DNA of 64,000 nt from Phyllobacterium chamaecytisi (GTDB lineage Bacteria > Pseudomonadota > Alphaproteobacteria > Rhizobiales > Rhizobiaceae). A model generated the notes under the pieces. That model was not told where the DNA came from and made no database searches. It was given only the letters and a program-made list of their open reading frames with translations. The DNA lies in NCBI RefSeq assembly GCF_020164455.1, contig NZ_JAIQWW010000008.1, positions 124,001-188,000 on the forward strand. Reading direction: 5' to 3'. A program made the position numbers and the translations under genes. Below, one piece after another: positions 17,436 to 24,473 of the stretch (positions within the stretch are counted from its first letter, which is position 1; the number at the start of each line of letters is the position of its first letter).

Positions 17436-18500
17436 ATGAATAGAATACTGATAAAAGCTGGTGCTTTGGCCATAATCGGCTTGGCAGTGGCGAACCTTCC
17501 GGCAACGAAACACGCTTTGGCAAGCGACCAGCTGACGATCGTTTCTTGGGGCGGCGCCTATCAAACGGCCTTGCGCAAGGCCTTCTTCGAGCCCTTTACG
17601 GAGGCGACCGGCGTCAAAATCACCGAAGACGAATACAATGGGGAGGTAGCAAAGCTCCGTGCTATGGTCGATTCCAATACTGTGAGCTGGGATGTGCTTG
17701 ATGCTCCCGGATCGATTGGCTGGATAATGTGTACACAGGGCCTCCTCGAGACCATCGATTGGACGAGGCTTGGGCTTGACCGCGCCAAGTTCGGCAATGC
17801 CGGCAAATTTGACTGTGGGGTGCCAATCCAAACTAACTCCACGATCGTCGCTTATGACAAGGACAAGTTGCCGAACGGGCCGAAGACCATCGCTGACCTT
17901 TTCGACTTAAAGAAGTTTCCAGGCAAGCGCGGACTGTGGAAGAGTCCCTACCCCACTCTAGAATGGTCGCTGATCGCTGACGGCGTGCCGATTGCCGATG
18001 TCTATAAAGTCCTGAACACGCCTGAAGGTGTCGATCGCGCCTTCAAGAAACTCGACACGATCAAAAAGGACATCATCTGGTGGACAGCCGGGGCCCAGGC
18101 GCCACAGCTGTTGGCCGACGGACAGGTCGTCATGACCGCGGCCTATCATGGGCGGATCTATAGTGCCGCGAAAGAGTCCGGTCGACATTTCGAGATAATG
18201 TGGGATGCCGCGCAGGCGGGCACAGGTTGGTTTACCATTCCCAAAGGTAGTGCGCATCTGGAGGAGGCTTACAAGTTTCTCACCTTCGCCGGCTCACCAG
18301 CGAATCAGGCGAGCCTAACGCGCCATATCCCTTACGGCCCCCTCAACCAAGATGCGATGGCGCTTGTTGATCCGGCACTGTTGCCAGATCTTCCAAATAC
18401 GGCGGAGCGTACCGCAATTGCGCTGCATACCGATTATTCGTTCTGGGTTGACAAGGACGATGAGCTGCGCCAACGCTTCACAGCTTGGCTCGCGAAGTAG
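17436..18500 (+). CDS. ABC transporter periplasmic binding protein, PotD/spermidine-putrescine type
   Basis: A 354-residue exported solute-binding protein. The N-terminus has a basic start, a hydrophobic core (LAIIGLAVANL) and a likely cleavage after ALA near residue 30. The mature part starts DQLTIVSWGGAYQ, typical of the polyamine/iron type 2 binding-protein class, and contains YDKDKLPNGPK, GKRGLWKSP and WWTAGAQAPQLLADG. AAGGAG stands 7-8 bases before ATG. It is the last gene of the BKACE-dehydrogenase-SDR operon, so its ligand is probably the substrate of that pathway. No permease follows directly; the PotABC-like set starts 1.2 kb later and may be shared. A strong hairpin follows the stop. 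Confidence 0.9.
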   Translation: MNRILIKAGALAIIGLAVANLPATKHALASDQLTIVSWGGAYQTALRKAFFEPFTEATGVKITEDEYNGEVAKLRAMVDSNTVSWDVLDAPGSIGWIMCTQGLLETIDWTRLGLDRAKFGNAGKFDCGVPIQTNSTIVAYDKDKLPNGPKTIADLFDLKKFPGKRGLWKSPYPTLEWSLIADGVPIADVYKVLNTPEGVDRAFKKLDTIKKDIIWWTAGAQAPQLLADGQVVMTAAYHGRIYSAAKESGRHFEIMWDAAQAGTGWFTIPKGSAHLEEAYKFLTFAGSPANQASLTRHIPYGPLNQDAMALVDPALLPDLPNTAERTAIALHTDYSFWVDKDDELRQRFTAWLAK

Positions 18501-18509
18501 GTACAACAA

Positions 18510-18537
18510 CGGCGAGAAGGGTTCGTTCTTCTCGCCG
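18510..18537 (+). terminator. Stem-loop after the binding-protein gene
   Basis: CGGCGAGAAG and CTTCTCGCCG form a perfect 10-bp stem with an 8-base loop, 9 bases after the stop codon. No T run follows, so it may stabilise the 3' end of the abundant binding-protein mRNA or partly terminate. Related hairpins follow the two paralogous binding-protein genes at 21787 and 36028. Confidence 0.75.
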
Positions 18538-18644
18538 CGTGGAACGGAGAGTCTGAGGGATTCGATCGATAATAGTTAACAAAGGTTTTAGATCCTTAGC
18601 AGCCGATGAAGCGAACGTATCGATAGGCGGCCGGACAGAGGGCG

Positions 18645-18735
18645 ACTTCTGCAGAGCTTTGAATATACCGAAACGAGGATAAACGCGCTGATCGCCGCGG
18701 CAACATAAGCGAGAGCTGGAGTTGTAAGTATTTTT
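18645..18735 (+). pseudogene. 3' stub of a tandem CoA-transferase gene
   Basis: Bases from GCGACTTCTGC to GAGAGCTGGAG correspond to 28977-29066, the last 30 codons of the intact tandem CoA-transferase, with scattered substitutions and lost bases. It is directly joined to an internal piece of the amidohydrolase gene. The order CoA-transferase then amidohydrolase is therefore kept, with the region between them deleted. Confidence 0.8.
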
Positions 18736-18736
18736 C

Positions 18737-19165
18737 GACTTCTGTTTCGCCACATATGGTCCCAGAGCCGTAGCGGTGAAATGCCAGATCGCCTATTCGC
18801 GCCCGCTTGATTTTGCGCCGGTCGCAAAGACGCACGCGTTGCGGCAACGCGTCGGAAGGGTCCGGTATGACCTGGGTACCAAGGACCTCCAGGCACTGCA
18901 GGATTATTTGTTTCATTACTGTGTCGGAAATGCGGGTGAGTCCGGGCTGCCAGTCAAGCTGCGCACCGGCTATCTCGGAAGTACCGGCTTGATACCACTT
19001 GCTGGGTTCGCGACAACGCTTCCTATCACTGCCTTCTCCTGCAGGGTTCTCCCGAGACGAGATTCGTGCTGATGCATACGGGCAGGAATTTATCACCCTG
19101 GTCACACACTACGCGAACGCGTGGATCGACATGTGCTGGGCATGGATCATATCCCCACGGTGAGA
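18737..19165 (+). pseudogene. Internal fragment of the amidohydrolase gene
   Basis: This stretch matches 29862-30297 of the intact amidohydrolase. It contains VKCQIAYSRPLDFAPVAK, then FHYCVGNAGES.LPVKL.TG, and ends at the ACGCGTGGATCGACATGTGC block. Several indels break the frame, and both ends of the gene are missing. Together with the preceding CoA-transferase stub it is a deletion relic of a second CoA-transferase/amidohydrolase locus. Confidence 0.85.
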
Positions 19166-19225
19166 GCCGCCTTGCGGAGGCAGGCTGAAGACGGCAAGTC
19201 CTATGGTAGCACTAGAGATAGCCCC

Positions 19226-19400
19226 ATGACGAAGCAGCAGATTGAGGTGATCACGTCGGTCCAACGCCGTCGGCGCTGGTCTCGGCAGGACAACTAACGG
19301 CTAGTCGCGGCCTGCCTTGAGCCGAATGCGAGCGTATCAGAGATTGCTCGATTGGCAGGCATCATTCCGGTATCTCACTGCAACCAGCGACGGAATACTG
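19226..19400 (+). mobile_element. IS66-family TnpA remnant
   Basis: From ATG 19226 the frame reads MTKQQIEVITSVQRRRRWSR, then a stop, then RLVAACLEPNASVSEIARLAGI. This is the helix-turn-helix of the small IS66/IS3-type TnpA protein. The in-frame TAA sits where the family has Lys-Leu. Similarity fades near 19400. TnpB and TnpC are not present. From 19401 to 19725 no gene is visible, and the PotA-like promoter probably lies there. Confidence 0.75.
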
Positions 19401-19725
19401 TATCGTGCCGGGTTATGCCGGCCGCCACCAACGTGCTTGTAAGCGCGTAATTTTCGCATTCTGCTAATTTAGTGCAGGATTGTTGCGCTTAAGATCGCCA
19501 TATCGGTGAAATTCTTCTCCAGAACTCGGTACTTTCTTCGGCAACAATAAAGATCTTCGACGATTTTATTTCGCGGAGTCAACGCGGGGAAGTTGGCCGC
19601 TGGCTGACCTCAGACACTCATGCAGGTCTGTCCTGCAATCTAAAGCGAAGTTCGAAAAAGTGAGATCCCATAAAGGCTGCAATCGAGTGCGGTGGGACAG
19701 CTCAAAATCGGACGGAAAGGGGCCG

Positions 19726-20820
19726 ATGCCAGACAGTAACAACACCGTTGTGAAGTTCGCCAATATCCAGAAGACCTACGACGGCAATGCGCTGGTTGTT
19801 AAGAATCTCAACTTGGACATCGCTCGGGGTGAGTTCTTGACCATGCTGGGCCCCTCTGGCTCCGGCAAGACGACCACTCTCATGATGCTCGCCGGCTTTG
19901 AGGCGCCGACACAAGGTTCCATCCTTCTGGAGGGGCGCTCAATTGACAACATGCCTCCGCACAAACGCGACATTGGCATGGTGTTCCAGAACTACGCGCT
20001 GTTTCCGCATATGACGGTGGAGGAGAACCTCGCCTTTCCGCTGAAGGTCCGGAAGCTCGGCAAGGCCGAGATCGAGGCCAGGGTCAAGCGGGCGCTCGAC
20101 ATGGTCCGGCTCGGCGCTCATGGCAAGCGCCGCCCCGCCCAGCTTTCCGGCGGTCAGCAGCAACGCGTCGCGGTTGCCCGTGCCCTTGTCTTCGATCCTA
20201 AGCTCGTGCTCATGGATGAGCCGCTCGGCGCGCTGGACAAGCAGCTGCGCGAGCAGATGCAGCTTGAGATCAAGCATATCCATCAGGAACTTGGTGTCAC
20301 CGTGGTCTATGTGACGCACGATCAGAGCGAAGCGCTGACCATGTCGGATCGCATTGCGGTGTTCAACGACGGGGCCATTCAGCAACTCGCCGCGCCCGCC
20401 GAGCTATACGAGCGACCGCAGAACGCTTTCGTTGCTCAGTTCATCGGCGAGAACAATAGGCTGCAGGGCACCGTCCTGGCCAGGAATGGCACGACCTGCA
20501 AGGTGGAAGTACCCAACGCGGGCAACGTGCAGGCGCTTGCTGTCAATGTCGAGGTGGTCGGACGACCGACCGTGCTGTCGTTGCGGCCGGAGCGGGTGAA
20601 ACTGAACCCCCCACCGGGCTCTCTGCCCAATATCTTCAAGGCGCAGGTTGCGGAGGTCATCTATCTGGGCGACCACGTGCGCATTCGGGTGTCGGTCTGC
20701 GGCCATGACGACTTTGTGATCAAGCTGCCGAATTCGGAAGGCGTGGTGCAGCTCGATCCGGGCACCGCGATCACCATCGGCTGGAAGACTGAGGATTGTC
20801 GGGCGCTCGATGCGTCATGA
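19726..20820 (+). CDS. ABC transporter ATP-binding protein, PotA-like
   Basis: A 364-residue polyamine-type ATPase from ATG 19726, chosen for the GGAAAGGGG ribosome site 4-12 bases before it; the open frame reaches back to 19660. Walker A is GPSGSGKTT (42-50), the Q loop MVFQNYALFP follows, the signature is LSGGQQQR (140-147) and Walker B is LVLMDEP (160-166). A C-terminal TOBE-type domain covers about residues 240-355. It powers import by the permeases at 21850 and 23108. Two fragments of a second copy lie at 32212-32590 and 34700-34862. This copy appears complete and starts the only full transporter set in the window. Confidence 0.93.
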   Translation: MPDSNNTVVKFANIQKTYDGNALVVKNLNLDIARGEFLTMLGPSGSGKTTTLMMLAGFEAPTQGSILLEGRSIDNMPPHKRDIGMVFQNYALFPHMTVEENLAFPLKVRKLGKAEIEARVKRALDMVRLGAHGKRRPAQLSGGQQQRVAVARALVFDPKLVLMDEPLGALDKQLREQMQLEIKHIHQELGVTVVYVTHDQSEALTMSDRIAVFNDGAIQQLAAPAELYERPQNAFVAQFIGENNRLQGTVLARNGTTCKVEVPNAGNVQALAVNVEVVGRPTVLSLRPERVKLNPPPGSLPNIFKAQVAEVIYLGDHVRIRVSVCGHDDFVIKLPNSEGVVQLDPGTAITIGWKTEDCRALDAS

Positions 20821-20909
20821 CGATGGCCCGGTGCGCTGCTGCGGTAGTTGGGCTTTTTGGCCATGCCGTCCCTATCCTGGGGGTCGCATAACAAGGGAGG
20901 AAGCAGTGG

Positions 20910-21776
20910 ATGAGGATGACTTCAATGAACGCTGGAGCATTAGCGGTGATCGGTCTGGCCGGTATGCTGGCGACAGCGGAAACCGCCTTTGCGGGCGACC
21001 AACTGACGGTCGTCTCCTGGGGTGGAGCCTATGAGAAGGCCCTGGGCAAGGTCTTTTTTGAGCCCTTCACAAAGGCGACCGGGATCAAACTCACCGAGGA
21101 TGAGTGGAGCGGTGAGATCGCCAAGATCCGTGCCATGGTCGAATCAAAGTCCGTCAGCTGGGACGTGGTCGACGCCAGCGGGTCGGGTGCATGGATGATG
21201 TGTGCCGAGGGCCTTCTCGAGGTGATCGACTGGAAGAGGTTGGGCCTCGACCGAGCCAAGTTCGGTGAAGCCGGCAAATTCGACTGCGGGGTACCGTTTC
21301 AAACCAACCCTACAATTGTATACTATGACAAGGACAAGCTGCCGAACGGCCCGAAGGCCATCGCCGATCTGTTCGACACGAAGAAATTCCTCGGCAAGCG
21401 CGGCCTGTGGAAGAGTTACTCTCCCAACCTCGAATGGGCACTGATCGCTGACGGCGTGCCGACCAAGGAGGTATATAAGGTTCTGGGCACGCCGGAGGGC
21501 GTCGATCGCGCCTTCACGAAACTCGACACGATCAAGAAGGACGCCTACAAGTTCCTAGCCTTCGGCGGCTCACCCGAACCGCAGGCCGACCTTACGCGCT
21601 ACTTCCCCTTTGGGCCGGGCAACCAGGATGCGATGCCGCTTCTTGATCCGGCGGTGCTGACTGATCTTCCAAACACGCCGGAGCGAGACGCCATTGCGCT
21701 TCAACCCGACTACCTTTTCAAAATTGAGAAGGGCGATGAATTGGCTCAGCGCTTCACCGCCTGGCTCGCGCAGTAA
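20910..21776 (+). CDS. PotD-type binding protein with a 65-residue internal deletion
   Basis: A paralogue of the binding proteins at 17436 and 34953, with an open frame of 288 residues where they have about 354. The signal peptide (AVIGLAGMLATAETAFA) and both ends are normal. At KLDTIKKD the sequence jumps directly to AYKFLAFGGSP, skipping the stretch that holds WW.AGAQ, the ADGQV strand and the following helix in the relatives. The deletion is 195 bp and in frame. Those residues line the ligand cleft in this fold, so binding is probably lost or changed. It sits between the ATPase and permease genes, the usual place for the cognate binding protein, and has GGGAGGAAG before ATG. Confidence 0.85.
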   Translation: MRMTSMNAGALAVIGLAGMLATAETAFAGDQLTVVSWGGAYEKALGKVFFEPFTKATGIKLTEDEWSGEIAKIRAMVESKSVSWDVVDASGSGAWMMCAEGLLEVIDWKRLGLDRAKFGEAGKFDCGVPFQTNPTIVYYDKDKLPNGPKAIADLFDTKKFLGKRGLWKSYSPNLEWALIADGVPTKEVYKVLGTPEGVDRAFTKLDTIKKDAYKFLAFGGSPEPQADLTRYFPFGPGNQDAMPLLDPAVLTDLPNTPERDAIALQPDYLFKIEKGDELAQRFTAWLAQ

Positions 21777-21786
21777 GAACAAACAA

Positions 21787-21816
21787 CGGCGAGGGGACTT
21801 TCCGTTCTCCCCGCCG
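21787..21816 (+). terminator. Stem-loop between binding protein and permease genes
   Basis: CGGCGAGGGGA can pair with TTCTCCCCGCCG, with one mismatch and one G-U pair, 10 bases after the stop of the deleted binding-protein gene. Position and loop sequence resemble the hairpin at 18510-18537. Such elements commonly lower expression of permeases relative to binding protein. Confidence 0.65.
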
Positions 21817-21849
21817 CTTTGAACGGAGATCAGAGAGAGTGAGAGAGGT

Positions 21850-23103
21850 ATGATGGCGATTATAGCGGTCCAAAGCGCGCGCAGTTCAAACGGGATGTCT
21901 TTACGTATGAAGCTGCAGCGGGTCGAGCGCCGGCATAAGTTCAAGGCTTTCGTCCTCGTTCTGCCGCTTGTGCTGTTCGTCCTGATCACCTTTGTCTTTC
22001 CAATCGGCCGCATGATGTTCAGCGCGATCCATGACGATACGCTGTTGACGCTCATGCCGCGAACCACCGCAGCCTTAAGCGCTTGGGACGGCAAGGATCT
22101 GCCCGACGAGCGCGCCTATGCCGCTCTCGCCGAGGATCTCAAGCAGGCCTGGGCCCACAAGACCACGGGCGTGATCGCCAAGCGGGTTAATTATGAACTG
22201 GCCGGCGCCGGCAGCCAGGTCACGTCGAGCGCGCGCAAGTTGAGCACGCTTTCCGCCGGCCCCTACAAGGCGGCGCTGATAGAAATCAATCCCCTCTGGG
22301 GTCAGCACGACGTCTGGAGCCTGCTCAACCGCGGCCGCTCAGCTTATACAGCCTATTACCTGCTGCGTTCGGTCGATTACCAGTATGGTCCCGACAGCCA
22401 GATCGTTGCCTCGCCACCACAGTACTCGGTCTTTCGCGACGTATTTCTGCGCACGCTGGGGATCAGCATCGGCGTGACCGCCGCGACCTTGCTGCTGGGC
22501 TTCCCGGTTGCCTATCTCCTGGCGACCTTGCCGCCCCAGACCAGCAATCTCTTGATGATCATGGTCGTGGTGCCGTTCTGGATCTCGGCGTTGGCACGCA
22601 CCACAGCCTGGGTCGTGCTTCTGCAAGAACACGGAGTTGTCAACGACGTTTTGATGGCACTGCATGTGATATCGCAGCCCGCTGAACTCGTCTACAACCG
22701 GGTCGGCACCGTGCTGGCCATGACGCATATTCAGCTGCCCTTCACGCTGCTGCCGATCTATAGCGTGATGAAGACGATCTCGCCCAACTATGTCCGCGCT
22801 GCCCGCTCGCTCGGCGCCGGCCCATTCTACGCCTTCTGGAAGGTCTACTTCCCGCAAACCCTGCCGGGGGTCGCCGCCGGCTGTCTTCTGAGCTTCATTC
22901 TTTGCCTGGGCTACTACTTGACCCCCGCGCTCGTCGGAGGGGCGAACGACCAGATGGTCAGCTACTTCGTCGCCCACTACACGAACGAGGATCTCAATTG
23001 GGGCATGGCCTCGGCCCTAGGCGCCATTCTGCTCACGGCTACGCTGCTCCTATACTATATCTATAATAGACTGGTCGGCGTCGACCAGCTCAAGATGGGG
23101 TGA
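21850..23103 (+). CDS. ABC transporter permease, PotB-like
   Basis: A 417-residue membrane protein. A first helix (FKAFVLVLPLVLFVLITFVF) is followed by a large periplasmic insert of about 150 residues. The transport core then has about five helices (ISIGVTAATLLLGFPVAYLL, then LLMIMVVVPFWISALARTTAW). The EAA-type loop is AARSLGAGPFYAFWKVYFPQ. It has a GAGAGAGG ribosome site and follows the hairpin. The next permease starts 4 bases after the stop, indicating translational coupling. Bases 22251-22636 are repeated at 30627-31012 with no difference by eye. The long insert is typical of this family branch. Confidence 0.92.
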   Translation: MMAIIAVQSARSSNGMSLRMKLQRVERRHKFKAFVLVLPLVLFVLITFVFPIGRMMFSAIHDDTLLTLMPRTTAALSAWDGKDLPDERAYAALAEDLKQAWAHKTTGVIAKRVNYELAGAGSQVTSSARKLSTLSAGPYKAALIEINPLWGQHDVWSLLNRGRSAYTAYYLLRSVDYQYGPDSQIVASPPQYSVFRDVFLRTLGISIGVTAATLLLGFPVAYLLATLPPQTSNLLMIMVVVPFWISALARTTAWVVLLQEHGVVNDVLMALHVISQPAELVYNRVGTVLAMTHIQLPFTLLPIYSVMKTISPNYVRAARSLGAGPFYAFWKVYFPQTLPGVAAGCLLSFILCLGYYLTPALVGGANDQMVSYFVAHYTNEDLNWGMASALGAILLTATLLLYYIYNRLVGVDQLKMG

Positions 23104-23107
23104 AACA

Positions 23108-23938
23108 ATGGCCCGTCACATGTATGCCTCTCCAGTTGAAAAGGGCTGGTACTATCTGCACCGGCTGTTCTGTGGGGTGGTGTTGCTATATCTGATTGCA
23201 CCAATCCTTGCGATCATCCCGCTATCCTTCAATTCTGTACCCTTCTTCACCTATCCTATGTCAGGGTGGTCGCTGCGCTGGTATGAAGAGTTCTTCCTAA
23301 CAGACCGTTGGCAGGGCGCGCTGTACAACTCGATCCTCGTCGCAGTGTCTGCAACGCTACTGTCAACCGCGCTCGGCACGTTAGCCGCGCTCGGGCTCAG
23401 TCGCCCCACTTTCCCATGGCGCACGGCGGTGATGGGCCTGCTGATATCGCCCATGATCGTCCCGGGCATCATCACCGCAGTGGCAGTATATTTCTTCTAT
23501 GCCGATATCGGGCTGCTCAACAGCTATACCGGACTGATCGTGGCGCATACTACACTGGCCACCCCTTTTGTCGTCATCGCCGTGACCGCGACCCTCGCGG
23601 GTTTCGACCACTCGCTCACCCGCGCCGCCGCCGGCCTCGGCGCGCCGCCGATCACAGTCTTCTTCAAGGTCATCCTACCGCTTATTTTACCGGGTATGAT
23701 TGCGGGTTCGCTCTTCGCCTTCCTCACCTCCTTCGATGAGGTGATCGTAGCCCTTTTCATCGCCAGCGCCGAGCAGCGCACTTTGCCAAGGGTCATGTTT
23801 TCCGGCATCCGCGAACAGATCAATCCGACTATTATCGCCGGCGCCACAGTACTGACTCTGTTCTCCGTCGTGGTGCTGGCGGTGGTCGAACTACTGCGCC
23901 GACGCTCGGAACGTTTACGCGGGATCCGCGATACCTGA
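23108..23938 (+). CDS. ABC transporter permease, PotC-like
   Basis: A 276-residue inner-membrane permease with about six helices (VVLLYLIAPILAIIPLSF near residues 22-40). The EAA loop AAAGLGAPPITVFFKVILPL lies near residue 170, where it docks on the ATPase. It pairs with the previous permease and the PotA-like ATPase to form the import channel. The C-terminus VELLRRRSERLRGIRDT is encoded by a stretch that recurs, slightly diverged, at 26357-26447 inside the 3' end of the metallo-beta-lactamase gene. It closes the transporter operon 19726-23938. Confidence 0.92.
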   Translation: MARHMYASPVEKGWYYLHRLFCGVVLLYLIAPILAIIPLSFNSVPFFTYPMSGWSLRWYEEFFLTDRWQGALYNSILVAVSATLLSTALGTLAALGLSRPTFPWRTAVMGLLISPMIVPGIITAVAVYFFYADIGLLNSYTGLIVAHTTLATPFVVIAVTATLAGFDHSLTRAAAGLGAPPITVFFKVILPLILPGMIAGSLFAFLTSFDEVIVALFIASAEQRTLPRVMFSGIREQINPTIIAGATVLTLFSVVVLAVVELLRRRSERLRGIRDT

Positions 23939-23984
23939 CCTTGCCCTCGCACATGTTGCGAGACGTCCTACGCCCTCTCGGAGC

Positions 23985-24190
23985 TCCTTTGTTCAATGTC
24001 GTCAACCCTTTTGTCCAATTCGTCGCCAGCGACCAGTCTAAGGCGAAGTGCTATGCCTTCTCCGCCGAGCGCGTTGCGAACAATGTCGAAGGCGTCTCCG
24101 ACGGCAAAGCCACACCAAGTCGAGCGTCCGGCGCTCATCGGGGCCGGCACTATGGGAGGCGGTATAGGGACGCCCTTCTCCAAGGGGCGG
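23985..24190 (+). pseudogene. FadB-like linker/3-hydroxyacyl-CoA dehydrogenase fragment
   Basis: One frame reads FVQFVASDQSKAKCYAFSAE, then RVANNVEGVSDGKA. A shifted frame continues with ERPALIGAGTMGGGIG. This is the junction between the hydratase and dehydrogenase domains of FadB-type multifunctional enzymes, where the dehydrogenase NAD site is VIGAGTMGGGIA. Nothing else of the gene remains. A diverged copy of the same fragment lies at 31013-31105. From 24190 to 24473 a further stretch (KILRAATRGEMT, then IGHERFSE) is shared with 31265-31370 but I cannot name it. Confidence 0.7.
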
Positions 24191-24473
24191 AAAAGACAAT
24201 GACTCTGCCAAACCCATCTCAATTCAGCGAAGCGGCACAGGAGCAAGATATGGCCACCCGCTTCTATTGCCCCGCATGGGTTGCTATGCCGCGCCAAGAG
24301 TGTTTGACATACGGGACGGGCGCCCACACGCAGGTCGCCTGAAGATTCTGAGAGCCGCGACCCGAGGTGAGATGACGCCTGACGGCCTCAAACAGATCGG
24401 CCACGAAAGGTTTTCCGAAGCACGGACCACACGGGTGGGGACAAGATCGTCTTGTCATTGAGAAGGAAATGAA

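Noticed and set aside
22339-22977. 212-codon minus-strand frame, with a copy at 30715-31056
   Set aside because: Antisense to the PotB-like permease. Its repetition only reflects the 386-bp DNA repeat.
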